64,000 nt of DNA. Origin: JBDHTS01 sp044221445 (GTDB lineage Bacteria > Pseudomonadota > Alphaproteobacteria > Micavibrionales > Micavibrionaceae). The DNA is taken from the NCBI GenBank assembly GCA_044221445.1, contig JBGAPF010000010.1, positions 4,457-68,456 of the forward strand. The letters run 5' to 3'. The notes under the pieces were generated by a model. It was not told the origin of the DNA, made no database searches, and worked only from the letters and a program-made list of their open reading frames with translations. Both the position numbers and the translations under genes were made by a program. Of the stretch, positions 33,632-42,824 are shown piece after piece. Within the stretch, counting starts at the first letter, position 1. The number at the start of each line of letters is the position of its first letter.

Positions 33632-34356
33632 AGCTGTTTTTGCGTCTTCAGGATAAAACGCAGCCAATATATAACGATCATGATCCCCGCCATCGCAAAC
33701 CAGAATATGGCGTATTGCAGATGGTTGTTATCCGGTCGCCAGTCCTGTTGGAGTCCTAGGGGATATACATCCGGCGCGCCTTGTTCGGCATCGGCATACA
33801 AGATGTACGGCGCAACGTCTTTCACGCCCGTATGACTTCGTACCTGGGCCAGGTTGATCGCATACCATGTATTGGAGTCCGGGCTGTTGGGCGGCGTAAA
33901 AAAGCTGGCGCGGTCAGGATAATGCGCCAGGCCTTTAAGCGTTATTACATTATGAGAGATGGTCGCATCTGCGGTTTTCAGGCCTTCCCATGCCTGAGGC
34001 ACCCAGCCGCGGTTGACCAGGACGGTACCGCCTGAGTCCAACTGAAAAGGTACGTACATATGATAGCCGGTTTTTCCGTCATGTGTACGCGGGCCGACTG
34101 GGATTTGCCATTGGGAAAGAAAGCGGCCGGTCACCCGGCCATGCAGGAAAAGTTTATGCGCCCTGTAGGCCGCCATGAAATCGTCATAAGTCAGCGTTGC
34201 CACGTCATCGTTACGATAGGCCTGATCCAGAGCCGTCAGGATGCCCGTCTTCCAGTGAAGCCTTTGTATTTGCCAGACGCCAAGCGCGATCAGGAGGGAA
34301 ACAGCCGCCAGCATGGCGACGGTCGGCAGAACCGGAAAACGATGCGGCGCAGCCAT
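33628..34356 (-). CDS. surf1: SURF1-family cytochrome oxidase assembly protein
   Basis: 242 aa with the SURF1 layout: N-terminal membrane helix (VAMLAAVSLLIALGVWQIQRLHWK, quoted region about 12-35), periplasmic domain with GYHMYVPFQLDSGGTVLVNRGWVP and QQDWRPDNNHLQYAIFWF, and a C-terminal helix. It helps insert haem a into oxidase subunit I. Last gene of the cox cluster. Confidence 0.93.
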   Translation of the reverse strand: MAAPHRFPVLPTVAMLAAVSLLIALGVWQIQRLHWKTGILTALDQAYRNDDVATLTYDDFMAAYRAHKLFLHGRVTGRFLSQWQIPVGPRTHDGKTGYHMYVPFQLDSGGTVLVNRGWVPQAWEGLKTADATISHNVITLKGLAHYPDRASFFTPPNSPDSNTWYAINLAQVRSHTGVKDVAPYILYADAEQGAPDVYPLGLQQDWRPDNNHLQYAIFWFAMAGIMIVIYWLRFILKTQKQL

Positions 34357-34359
34357 GCC

Positions 34360-34725
34360 TTATTCTTTCCAGTCGCCAGGACGGTATTTGTATTGCAGGG
34401 CGATTACATAGGATTTCAGCGGACGAAGACTGCCGATGGTCAGCGCCAGGGCGACCACCGTCCAGAGGATCGCATGGGCCCACAGCGGCGGATGCGCCAG
34501 TTTTTCAACCAGCAAGGCAAGCGGCACCAGAAGCGCCCCGAGGACAAAGATCAGGAACACTGCCGGGCCATCGGCGCTGTCGTTACGGGCAAGTTTCATC
34601 CCGCAGACGGGGCATGCCTCCTGTATATCAAGGAACGTGCCGGGTTTATACAGGGCGCCCTGGCCGCAGCGCGGACATCGGCAGGCAAGCGCTCCCCGCA
34701 GCACCGATAAAAAATCCTCTGGCAT
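34360..34725 (-). CDS. DUF983 family protein
   Basis: 121 aa. Zinc-ribbon-like CPRCGQG and CPVCGMKL pairs followed by two membrane helices (FLIFVLGALLVPLALLVEKL, AILWTVVALALTIGSL). DUF983 genes regularly sit beside ctaE and surf1 in alphaproteobacteria, suggesting a role in oxidase assembly. The start overlaps the Ldh stop by 4 bp or less. Confidence 0.88.
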   Translation of the reverse strand: MPEDFLSVLRGALACRCPRCGQGALYKPGTFLDIQEACPVCGMKLARNDSADGPAVFLIFVLGALLVPLALLVEKLAHPPLWAHAILWTVVALALTIGSLRPLKSYVIALQYKYRPGDWKE

Positions 34726-35819
34726 CAGCCTTCCTTTTCCAGTTGCGGCGGCAGCGGGATGCCAAGCCGGGCGGCCTGGTCGCGTAACGCGTTACATATG
34801 CCCGTGCCGAGCGGGATGCCGTCGCGCATGCGTCTGGCGGTTTCATGATGCGAGCGGTCGCCCGGCAGCCGTATGGCGGGCGCGCCCTCGCGCATCGGCG
34901 TTTCGCGCACGAAGGCGAGAAGCTTCCACGCTTCCTGCCGCATATGCGCAAGGCCGTTGAAGCGTTCCGGATCCCAGAGGACGCACAGGACGTTGTTGCA
35001 GTAAGGCGCCCCTTCCCGCGCCGGCGGGCAGTGCCCGCCCGATAGGCCGGCAACGAGGCAATCGATCATCAGCGCAAGGCCGAATCCTTTATAGCCATCG
35101 GCGCCGCCCATCGGCAGCAGCGTGCCTCTGGGCTCGCCGAACAGAACGGAAGGATCGATTGAAGGCAGCCCGTTGGCGTCCTGAATCCAGCCGGGCGGAC
35201 ACGGCTCGCCGGACATATGGGCGATGCGTAGCTTGCCGAAGGCGACGGCGCTGGTCGACATATCCAGGATAAACGGTTCGCCCTCCAGAGGAATGCCAAA
35301 AGCCATAGGATTGGTGCTGGTGCGGGCGGCCTTGCCGCCGGGCGGCGCGGTGGACAGGAAGACGCCATTGTCGTTCGTAGCCACCATGGCGGCCAACCCG
35401 CGTTCCGCGCCCCACTCCGCCCATTCGCCCAGGCGTCCGGCATGCCCGCAGTTTTTCAGTGTGCCGGTGGCCAGACCATTGGCGCGCACCTTCTCCTCAA
35501 GCCTTTCGAGCAATGCCGGCATCTGTACCTGGCCAAGGCCGAAACCGGCATCGGCGGCGATCAGGGACTCAGTTTCGCTAATGACTTTCAGCGCGACATC
35601 GCTTGCGATGCGGTTCCGGGCGCGGTCGGCGATATATTCGGCACAGCGGACGACACCGTGGGAATCATGACCGCGCAGACTTGACTGGATCAGGCTGTCT
35701 GCCGTACGCGCGGATTCTTCTGCGGTGAATCCGCCATGGCGGAAAAGCGTATCGATAAAAACCTGCAGCGTTTCGGCGGGAACGGTCACCGTTGCCCGCG
35801 CTTGATGCAGGCTGCTCAT
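34725..35819 (-). CDS. Malate/L-lactate dehydrogenase family (Ldh2) oxidoreductase
   Basis: 364 aa from ATG 35819. Family motifs: SLRGHDSHGVVRCAEYI near the N-terminus, NCGHAGRLGEWAEWGAERG, MVATNDNGVFLSTAPPGG, and the GGADGYKGFGLALMIDCL region. NAD(P)-dependent, with substrates that vary across the family (malate, ureidoglycolate, delta1-piperideine-2-carboxylate). Its ATG overlaps the ctaE stop (ATGA). It sits between oxidase genes, where such an enzyme is not usual. Confidence 0.85.
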   Translation of the reverse strand: MSSLHQARATVTVPAETLQVFIDTLFRHGGFTAEESARTADSLIQSSLRGHDSHGVVRCAEYIADRARNRIASDVALKVISETESLIAADAGFGLGQVQMPALLERLEEKVRANGLATGTLKNCGHAGRLGEWAEWGAERGLAAMVATNDNGVFLSTAPPGGKAARTSTNPMAFGIPLEGEPFILDMSTSAVAFGKLRIAHMSGEPCPPGWIQDANGLPSIDPSVLFGEPRGTLLPMGGADGYKGFGLALMIDCLVAGLSGGHCPPAREGAPYCNNVLCVLWDPERFNGLAHMRQEAWKLLAFVRETPMREGAPAIRLPGDRSHHETARRMRDGIPLGTGICNALRDQAARLGIPLPPQLEKEG

Positions 35820-36703
35820 CTGAGCGCCGGAGGAACCACCACGCCGTACGTGTTGCCCCACCAGTAAATAGCGACGAACAGGAAGAGCCATACCACGTCG
35901 ACGAAATGCCAGTACCAAGCCGCCGCCTCGAAGCCGAAATGGCGGTCGGGGCTGAAATGGCCTTTTTTCGCCCGCAGCCAGCAGACGATCAGGAACAGGG
36001 TGCCCACCAGCACATGGAAGCCGTGAAAGCCCGTGGCCATGAAAAAGGTCGAACTGTAAACACCTTGCGTGAATCCGAATTCGGCATGGTGATATTCGTA
36101 AGCTTGAAGCATCAGGAAAAACAGGCCCAGCAAGGCCGTGACGCCCAAGGCCTTGATCGATTCCTGTTTTTTACCCTCCAGGATGGCGTGGTGCGCCCAG
36201 GTTACGGATGTGCCGGACAGCAACAGGATCATGGTCATCAGGAAGGGCAGGCCGAACGGCGCGACCGCTTCGATGCCCGGGGGCGGCCATATGCCGTGCG
36301 TGTACTCAAGACGCAGGGGCAGGTTTTTCTGGTCGGCATAGATGCTGGCATCGAAAAACGCCCAGAAAAATGCGACGAAGAACATCACTTCCGACGCGAT
36401 GAAGAACAGCATGCCGAAACGCAGGCCGATCTGGGCGATGGGCGAATGCGCCCGCTCCTTCACGGCCTCGAATATGACATCCTTCCACCAGAAGAACATC
36501 ACCGCCATCACGCAGGCCAGGCCCAGGAACACGCCCGTCAGGCCGAATTTGAATCCGTGGAATTCGACGCCATGCATGTACAGCAGCGCCCCCACGGCCA
36601 GCGTTCCGCCGGCCAGCGCCCCCATGAACGGCCAGATGCTGGGCCGGACCATGTGGTAGGGATGCGGACGACCGGTGGTCGAATAATGGATGGTATCGGA
36701 CAT
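35816..36703 (-). CDS. ctaE: Cytochrome c oxidase subunit III
   Basis: 295 aa with about seven membrane helices. Family signatures: YHMVRPSIWPFMGALAGGTL, FFIASEVMFFVAFFWAFF, TGFHGFHVLVGTLFLIVCWL, and WYWHFVDVVWLFLFVAIYWW at the C-terminus. Part of the aa3 oxidase with CtaC and CtaD. Confidence 0.97.
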   Translation of the reverse strand: MSDTIHYSTTGRPHPYHMVRPSIWPFMGALAGGTLAVGALLYMHGVEFHGFKFGLTGVFLGLACVMAVMFFWWKDVIFEAVKERAHSPIAQIGLRFGMLFFIASEVMFFVAFFWAFFDASIYADQKNLPLRLEYTHGIWPPPGIEAVAPFGLPFLMTMILLLSGTSVTWAHHAILEGKKQESIKALGVTALLGLFFLMLQAYEYHHAEFGFTQGVYSSTFFMATGFHGFHVLVGTLFLIVCWLRAKKGHFSPDRHFGFEAAAWYWHFVDVVWLFLFVAIYWWGNTYGVVVPPALR

Positions 36704-36729
36704 GTAATAAAATCCCTGGAAGAAAACCC

Positions 36730-37326
36730 TTAACGCGACGGCTGATTGTAGAAGCGTTCCATCGCCTGTTCAAGGGCCGGTGTTTCGGCCTTGAAAAACG
36801 TATAGGACAGCGTAATCGTCGTCACGTCCTGCATATCTATATCCGTGGCAAAGGCCGGGTCAATAAAGAATACGACCGGCATATCGACTTCCTGGCGCGG
36901 GTTCAGGGTCTGCTGTCCGAAACAGAAGCACTGGATCTTGTGAAAATACTTGCCGACCTTGGGCGGCGTCACGTTATAAACCGCGGACCCGGTCAGGGGC
37001 ACGGCGGAAAGGTTACGGGCGCGGAACGACGCCAGTCCCTTCTGCCCCGCGAGAATTTCCATCTGGTGCCGGTCGGGCTTGAACGACCAGTCGAGTTCAG
37101 GCGAGATGTCGGCGTTGAATTTGACTGTGACCCGCCTGTCCGTTACGATTCCAGGCAGGGAATCCGCCCGGCTCGGTGTCCCGTCATACCCCGTTTTCTG
37201 GCAGAACATGCGATAGAGCGGCACGGACGCGAAGGCCAGGGCCGTCATGGAAAGGATGACGGCGACGACCGCACCGGCCACGCGCCGATTGCTGCGGCGC
37301 AGGTCATTTGGGGGCTTATTCTGCAA
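36730..37326 (-). CDS. ctaG: Cytochrome c oxidase assembly protein CtaG/Cox11
   Basis: 198 aa. Single N-terminal membrane helix, then a periplasmic copper-binding domain with CFCF (KIQCFCFGQQTL) and PVVFFIDPAFATD. It delivers Cu to the CuB site of subunit I. The N-terminal Cys in PLYRMFCQKTGYDG is also typical. Lies between ctaE and the CoxF-like/ctaB genes. Confidence 0.96.
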   Translation of the reverse strand: MQNKPPNDLRRSNRRVAGAVVAVILSMTALAFASVPLYRMFCQKTGYDGTPSRADSLPGIVTDRRVTVKFNADISPELDWSFKPDRHQMEILAGQKGLASFRARNLSAVPLTGSAVYNVTPPKVGKYFHKIQCFCFGQQTLNPRQEVDMPVVFFIDPAFATDIDMQDVTTITLSYTFFKAETPALEQAMERFYNQPSR

Positions 37327-37705
37327 GGCCGCCTGTCGCGGACACGGTATCGGGCGGCGCGTCGCTCAGATTGGCATTGGAATCAGGCGAAGGCTGTGCA
37401 GGCGCCGGTGCGCTCTCAGCCGCGTTCGGGGCCGACGCCGCCGTTGAATCCATAATGTAAGAGCCGGAGGCGTCAGAACGAGACGGGTTAGATGCGCTGC
37501 CCTGCCACCAGCGCTCGGGATTTCCTTCCATGGCGGCGCGGTGGGCGGCCCGCTGCTCATCCATCGCCGGCTCGGCCTGCTGGCGGGCTTCGAAATAGGA
37601 CCGGCGGCGTTCGTCCCAGGGACCGTCGCCGTCAGCGGCGTGCGCATGAATCGATGCGAGGGTCAGCGGCACGGCAAGGCAGAGGCATAACAGGGACGGG
37701 CGCAT
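37316..37705 (-). CDS. Small exported protein inside the cox cluster
   Basis: 129 aa. Signal peptide MRPSLLCLCLAVPLTLASIH cleaved near AHA-AD. The mature part begins with a charged stretch (WDERRRSYFEARQQAEPAMD) and ends in a disordered Ala/Pro/Ser tail. It overlaps the start of ctaG by 11 bp. No family recognised; low-complexity tail suggests fast evolution. Confidence 0.55.
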   Translation of the reverse strand: MRPSLLCLCLAVPLTLASIHAHAADGDGPWDERRRSYFEARQQAEPAMDEQRAAHRAAMEGNPERWWQGSASNPSRSDASGSYIMDSTAASAPNAAESAPAPAQPSPDSNANLSDAPPDTVSATGGLAE

Positions 37706-37706
37706 G

Positions 37707-37826
37707 TCAGCTTCCTTTCATCCGGATGACGGCGACGGCAAAAATCAGGATACACCACCCGGCGATCAGGGCCAGGACGGCCAGATTCTTTGCGCGTTTT
37801 CTTTTATGCAGATCGCTATGAGGCAT
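37707..37826 (-). CDS. CoxF-like small membrane protein
   Basis: 39 aa: basic head MPHSDLHKRKRAKN, then one membrane helix (LAVLALIAGWCILIFAVAVI) and a short tail. Very short proteins of this form lie between ctaB and ctaG in alphaproteobacteria (often called CoxF or hypothetical). The ATG overlaps the end of ctaB by 11 bp, consistent with translational coupling. Confidence 0.75.
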   Translation of the reverse strand: MPHSDLHKRKRAKNLAVLALIAGWCILIFAVAVIRMKGS

Positions 37827-38715
37827 CGAGCATCAGCACTAGAAAAATGGCGAACAGGTAAAATACGGAATAGCCGAACATCAGCCGCGCCGATTTCAGG
37901 GTCGTATCACGCAGGACACGCAGAGCGGCAAAGACGAAAAACCCGCTGAGCACAAAAGACGCCACGCCGTAAAACAAACCCGTATAACCTGCCGCCCACG
38001 GGAAAACAGCGACAGGCAGCAGCAGCAGCGTATAGACCAGCATCTGCCGCTTGGCCGCGGCCTCGCCCGCGACGACGGGCAGCATGGGGATGTTGGCGCG
38101 GCGGTAATCCTCGTTGGCGAACAGCGATAGCGCCCAGAAATGCGGCGGTGTCCACAGGAAAATAAGAAGAAAAAGCGCGACGGGCAGCGCAGAAAGGTCA
38201 CCCGTGACGGCGGCCCAGCCGATCATCGGCGGAAAAGCGCCCGCCGCGCCGCCGATCACGATATTCTGGGGCGTGCGGCGTTTTAGCCAGACCGTATAGA
38301 CGAACACGTAAAACAGATTGGCCGCCGCCAGCAATCCGGCGGCGAGCCAGTTGACAGCCAGGCCCATGGTCATCACCGAAAAGGCCGACAATACGAGGGC
38401 AAAAGCCAGCGCGTCGTCGGGGCGGATCCGCCCCATCGGCAGAGGCCGCCCGCACGTGCGCTTCATCACAGCGTCGATGTCGCGCTCGTACCACATATTG
38501 ATGGCGCCCGCCGCGCCCGCGCCCAACGCAAGGCAGAGCATGGCGACGCCGGCCAGGAAAGGGTTCATGCGCTCGAATCCGGGGGCGACCCACATGCCAG
38601 CGAAACCGGAAAAGACCACGAGGCTCATCACCCGGGGCTTCAGCAACGCAAAAAAATCGCCGATACGGCTTTCGGTGGCAGCGGCAGGTAAAATGGCGGC
38701 GGTCGCATCGTTCAT
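37816..38715 (-). CDS. ctaB: Protoheme IX farnesyltransferase (haem O synthase)
   Basis: 299 aa, UbiA-superfamily with about nine membrane helices. Prenyl-diphosphate motif NMWYERDIDAVMKRTCGRPL and second loop motif around FLWTPPHFWALSLFANEDYR. It makes haem O, precursor of haem A, for the aa3 oxidase. Confidence 0.96.
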   Translation of the reverse strand: MNDATAAILPAAATESRIGDFFALLKPRVMSLVVFSGFAGMWVAPGFERMNPFLAGVAMLCLALGAGAAGAINMWYERDIDAVMKRTCGRPLPMGRIRPDDALAFALVLSAFSVMTMGLAVNWLAAGLLAAANLFYVFVYTVWLKRRTPQNIVIGGAAGAFPPMIGWAAVTGDLSALPVALFLLIFLWTPPHFWALSLFANEDYRRANIPMLPVVAGEAAAKRQMLVYTLLLLPVAVFPWAAGYTGLFYGVASFVLSGFFVFAALRVLRDTTLKSARLMFGYSVFYLFAIFLVLMLDAS

Positions 38716-38771
38716 AGGGTCATGTTCTTAAAGCAAACCGCATTGGCCTGCCAAGCGGGAAATGAAAGGGA

Positions 38772-39296
38772 TTAACGCGGTGCCGGGGCCGCGAGCGCGG
38801 GGTCTGCCGAAACAGGCCTGGCATGCATGTCCGGACGGTCCAGTTTCTTCAGTTCGGAATCGCATACGCCGATCAGTGACGCCACGCCGGGGGTCGCCCT
38901 GAAAGGCTCCAGAGCGGCTTTCGAAAGGGTCAGAAAAGATCTTTTAGCGTTTACGGAGAGATTGGAGTCCCTGATGGCAAGAAGCAGCAGGCACAGATCT
39001 TCTTCCTTTTTATGACCGTCATTTGCGTGTTCCCGACGTTCCATGGCCGGCGATACATACCCATGGCGTTTCAGCTCATCGAGCGCGGTGAAGTTAAGGC
39101 CGGGCCTTAGAATCGCCCGCAGATAGCCGTCAAGAAAATCCACGGCGCCCGGAACTTCGGTGACACCGTTATTGAGAAGAAACGACAAATCCTGGTTATG
39201 TCCGGCAATAGACGCTTCTGACGGCGACATGACGGACGAGGCCCGATGGATATCGGGCGCGATAAAACCGGAACGTGCCTCTACGACTGTAACCAT
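38772..39296 (-). CDS. Orphan protein inserted between ctaD and ctaB
   Basis: 174 aa, soluble, no signal peptide. Helical middle (NFTALDELKRHGYVSPAMER, LCLLLLAIRDSNLSVNAKRS) and a Pro/Ala tail. ATG 39296 has no clear ribosome binding site; ATG 39230 is an alternative. In most alphaproteobacterial clusters ctaB follows ctaD directly, so this is an insertion. Function unknown. Confidence 0.55.
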   Translation of the reverse strand: MVTVVEARSGFIAPDIHRASSVMSPSEASIAGHNQDLSFLLNNGVTEVPGAVDFLDGYLRAILRPGLNFTALDELKRHGYVSPAMERREHANDGHKKEEDLCLLLLAIRDSNLSVNAKRSFLTLSKAALEPFRATPGVASLIGVCDSELKKLDRPDMHARPVSADPALAAPAPR

Positions 39297-39371
39297 GAAG
39301 CGATCATAACAGGAGAAACGGTTTTTTGCAAATCAACGCCTCCTCCTTGCAACCCTGCGCTTTCGAGCGCC

Positions 39372-41003
39372 TTAATCCACCCTTGGCTGGATCTCGAACT
39401 GGTGGAAGGGCGGCGGCGAAGGCAGCGTCCATTCCAGAGTCATCGTCTGCGGCTGTACGTTCCAGTAGTTGCCGGACGCGCGGCGACCGAAAAACAGCGT
39501 ATAGAATACGATGAATACGAACAGCACCGTCGCGCCGGCAGATATGTAGGAGCCGATGGAAGAGATGTTGTTCCAGGCCGCATAAGCATCAGGGTAGTCG
39601 GGATAACGACGCGGCATGCCGCCCAGGCCCAGGAAATGCTGCGGGAAGAAGGTCAGGTTGACACCGATGAACGTCAGGAAGAAATGCAGCTTGCCCAGCG
39701 CCTCGGGGTATTGACGCCCGCTCATCTTGCCGATCCAGTAATAGAATCCAGCGAACAGCGCAAACACGGCGCCGAGCGACAGCACGTAATGGAAGTGCGC
39801 CACGACATAGTACGTGTCGTGCAGGGTGATGTCGAGTCCGGCATTGGCCAGAACCACACCCGTCACGCCGCCGACCGTGAACAGGAAGATAAAACCGATG
39901 GCCCAGAGCATGGGGGTCTTGAATTCGATGGAGCCGCCCCACATGGTGGCGATCCAGGAAAAGATCTTGATGCCGGTCGGCACCGCGATGATCAGCGTCG
40001 CGGCGGTAAAGTACGCCCGCGTATTGACGTCCATACCCACGGTGAACATATGGTGCGCCCAGACCATGAAGCCGACGACGCCGATAGCCACCATGGCGTA
40101 CGCCATGCCCAGATAGCCGAAGATCGGCTTTTTGGAGAAGGTGGAGACGATCTGGCTGATGATACCGAAAGCCGGCAGGATCATGATATAGACTTCCGGA
40201 TGGCCGAAGAACCAGAACAGATGCTGGAACAGTTCGGGGTCGCCGCCTTTTTCGGGAACGAAGAAGCCAGTGCCGAAATTGCGGTCGGTCAGCAGCATGG
40301 TGATGGCGCCGCCGAGCACAGGTACGGCAAGTACAAGCAGGAACGCCGTCACGAGCATCGACCAGACGAACAGCGGCATTTTATGCAGAGTCATGCCGGG
40401 CGCGCGCATGTTGAAAATGGTAGTGATGAAGTTGGCGGCGCCGAGGATCGAACTGGCGCCCGCTAGGTGAAGCGCGAAAATGCCCATGTCGACCGACATA
40501 CCGGGATGGCCTACATGCGAGGAAAGCGGCGGATAGATCGTCCAGCCCGTACCCGCACCGGAGCCTATAAAAGCGGAAGCGATCAAAAGCAGGAACGCCG
40601 GGACTAGAAGCCAGAAGGAAATATTGTTGAGGCGCGGAAACGCCATGTCGGGCGCGCCGATCATGATCGGCACGAACCAGTTGCCGAATCCACCGATCAG
40701 GCCGGGCATGACGACGAAGAACACCATGATCAGGCCGTGCGCCGTGATCCATACGTTCCACATCTGGCCGTTTTCGACCAGCTGCAGGCCCGGCTGCTGA
40801 AGCTCCATGCGCATGAGTATGGAGAACGTCAGGCCGATCAGTCCCGCGAAGATCGAGAACAGGATATAGAGTGTGCCGATATCCTTATGATTGGTCGAAC
40901 AAAACCAGCGGGCGAAAAAGCCGGGCTTATGGTCATGGTGACCGTCATGCGCGTGATCGTGTGCATGGTTGTGGTCGGATGGGGTAGTATAGGCGTCACT
41001 CAT
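39372..41003 (-). CDS. ctaD: Cytochrome c oxidase subunit I
   Basis: 543 aa with 12 membrane helices. Diagnostic motifs: WITAHGLIMVFFVVMPGLIG (haem a ligand His), WFFGHPEVYIMILPAFGIIS (CuB His and Tyr), WAHHMFTVGMD, and HDTYYVVAHFHYVLSLG (haem ligands). A His-rich N-terminal stretch precedes helix I. Catalytic subunit of the aa3-type oxidase. Confidence 0.98.
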   Translation of the reverse strand: MSDAYTTPSDHNHAHDHAHDGHHDHKPGFFARWFCSTNHKDIGTLYILFSIFAGLIGLTFSILMRMELQQPGLQLVENGQMWNVWITAHGLIMVFFVVMPGLIGGFGNWFVPIMIGAPDMAFPRLNNISFWLLVPAFLLLIASAFIGSGAGTGWTIYPPLSSHVGHPGMSVDMGIFALHLAGASSILGAANFITTIFNMRAPGMTLHKMPLFVWSMLVTAFLLVLAVPVLGGAITMLLTDRNFGTGFFVPEKGGDPELFQHLFWFFGHPEVYIMILPAFGIISQIVSTFSKKPIFGYLGMAYAMVAIGVVGFMVWAHHMFTVGMDVNTRAYFTAATLIIAVPTGIKIFSWIATMWGGSIEFKTPMLWAIGFIFLFTVGGVTGVVLANAGLDITLHDTYYVVAHFHYVLSLGAVFALFAGFYYWIGKMSGRQYPEALGKLHFFLTFIGVNLTFFPQHFLGLGGMPRRYPDYPDAYAAWNNISSIGSYISAGATVLFVFIVFYTLFFGRRASGNYWNVQPQTMTLEWTLPSPPPFHQFEIQPRVD

Positions 41004-41022
41004 AACGCAGTCCTTTCAGGCA

Positions 41023-41901
41023 TTACGGGGCGGCAGGCGGGGCGCTGGCGGAGCGTCCGGCCTTGAAATCGTCGAAAGAGATATAGGCCGTTTTTGCGGC
41101 CTCGGCCCAGACGGCGAAGTCTTCTTTCGGCACGGCGCGGACCTCGATCGGCATAAAAGCATGATTCTGACCGCAAAGTTCGGAACACTGGCCGTAATAC
41201 GTGCCTGGCCGTTCGATCCGGACCCAGCTTTCATTGAGGCGTCCCGGAACGGCGTCGGTCTTTACACCGAAAGACGGCACGGCAAAGCTGTGGATCACGT
41301 CCTGGGCCGTGACGATGAACTGTATGTTGGTGTCGACCGGCAGGACGACCGGGTTATCGACCGACAGCAGTCGGACCTGATTCTTGGATTTGTCGATGTC
41401 TTTATCGGGAATCATGTTCGAAAGGTAGGCCAAGCCTTCATGGTCTGGGTATTCATAACCCCAGTACCACTGATACCCTGTCACTTTCAGCGTCATGTCC
41501 GGCTTCGCGGTGCGGTCGCCGTAATAAAGAAGGCTGATCGACGGGATGGCGATGACGATCAGGATGACGACCGGCAGCACCGTCCAGACGATTTCCAGCG
41601 GCACGTTGTGCGTGCGTGTGGACGGCACCGGGTTGGCCCGGGCGTTGAACCGCACGGAGACGATCACCAGGAGAGCGAGGACGAATACGCTGATGCCGGT
41701 GATGATCCATAGCAGGATGTTGTGAAAATGATGCATCCGTTCGGCGACGGGCGAAGCTGCCTCCTGAAACCCAAGCTCCCAGGGGCGCGCCATGCCGACA
41801 GAGTCGGCAAGCGCTGGCAGCGCGAACAGCGCGAGAGCGAGCGTCAGAAGTCCGGGAACGAGCCGTCTGCAGAATTGCGTCATGGTTTCAAAGACCGTCA
41901 T
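41023..41901 (-). CDS. ctaC: Cytochrome c oxidase subunit II
   Basis: About 292 aa from ATG 41901 (ATG 41883 also possible; neither has a strong ribosome binding site). Signal peptide (LVPGLLTLALALFALPALA), two membrane helices, and a periplasmic cupredoxin domain with the CuA site CSELCGQNHAFMPIEV. It accepts electrons from cytochrome c, plausibly the anchored protein at 18.8-19.6 kb. Confidence 0.96.
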   Translation of the reverse strand: MTVFETMTQFCRRLVPGLLTLALALFALPALADSVGMARPWELGFQEAASPVAERMHHFHNILLWIITGISVFVLALLVIVSVRFNARANPVPSTRTHNVPLEIVWTVLPVVILIVIAIPSISLLYYGDRTAKPDMTLKVTGYQWYWGYEYPDHEGLAYLSNMIPDKDIDKSKNQVRLLSVDNPVVLPVDTNIQFIVTAQDVIHSFAVPSFGVKTDAVPGRLNESWVRIERPGTYYGQCSELCGQNHAFMPIEVRAVPKEDFAVWAEAAKTAYISFDDFKAGRSASAPPAAP

Positions 41902-42009
41902 ACGGAATGCTTGAGAAGCGCCCCAACAGGAAGCGCCGTACCGGGTTCTTGATACACTTAAAAACATATGCGATGCAAGGGGGTTGGCGCAAATGTGCAC
42001 CGCCCCCGC

Positions 42010-42744
42010 TTATCCGGCCCTGTAATGGCCTATCGCGGCCAGCGCCGAACAGGCGGCGGTCTCGCTGCGCAGGATAAGCGGACCGAGACTCACGGGCGTG
42101 ACAAACGGCAGTTTTTGAAGCCGGGCCGCCTCTTCCGCGGTAAATCCGCCCTCGGGGCCGACCAGCACGGCGACATGCGAAAGACCAGTGAGCGCGGCCA
42201 TGAGCGGTTGCGCCGCAGATCTTTCAAGACAGGCCAGAACGGGGAGGCGGCCCGGCCATTGGCGCCATTTTTCTTCAAGAAGCGCGGCGGGCGATAGCTC
42301 GGGAATATCCAGCCGCTCGCATTGTTCCGCTGCCTCCGTACACTGCGCCTTCAGGCGGCCGTCGTTCAGCTGTCGGTTTTCCGCGTTCTGCGTGATCAGA
42401 GGATGCAGATGCGTCGCCCCCAGCTCCACCGCCTTTTCGACCAGGAAATCCAGGCGGGCCTTTTTTATCGGCGCGAACAGCAGATGGGTTTCTAGACCTC
42501 GCTCCGGCTGTTTACGGATCAGCACATCGCAGAGAACCGTGACTGCTTTTTTATCGGCGGACTGAAGGATCCCCGTCCATTCACCATCGCGCCCGTTAAA
42601 CAGGCGGACGGACTCGCCCGCGTTTTTGCGCAGAACGTTCCTTAAATAATGCGCCTGGTCATCGGACACGGTAAACGTCCCGCCTTGGCCCAGATCGTGC
42701 GCAGTATAAAGGCGCGGATGTTTTTTATAAGAGGACATATCCAT
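42010..42744 (-). CDS. rsmE: 16S rRNA (uracil1498-N3)-methyltransferase RsmE
   Basis: 244 aa. PUA-like N-terminus (YLRNVLRKNAGESVRLFNGR) and SPOUT knot with VLVGPEGGFTAEE, VTPVSLGPLILRSETA. AGGAGG stands 11 nt ahead of ATG 42744. It methylates U1498. Divergent from ubiA, which it often neighbours. Confidence 0.95.
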   Translation of the reverse strand: MDMSSYKKHPRLYTAHDLGQGGTFTVSDDQAHYLRNVLRKNAGESVRLFNGRDGEWTGILQSADKKAVTVLCDVLIRKQPERGLETHLLFAPIKKARLDFLVEKAVELGATHLHPLITQNAENRQLNDGRLKAQCTEAAEQCERLDIPELSPAALLEEKWRQWPGRLPVLACLERSAAQPLMAALTGLSHVAVLVGPEGGFTAEEAARLQKLPFVTPVSLGPLILRSETAACSALAAIGHYRAG

Positions 42745-42824
42745 AGCTATACCTACCTCCTGTCGACACCTCTGTTCAACCGGAAGGTTCGCTTTTATGG
42801 CGGATAGCGGTATGATCCGCGACC

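Noticed and set aside
39246..40466. 406-aa plus-strand ORF opposite ctaD
   Set aside because: Antisense shadow of subunit I; His/Asp/Gln/Arg-rich composition comes from the complementary codons.
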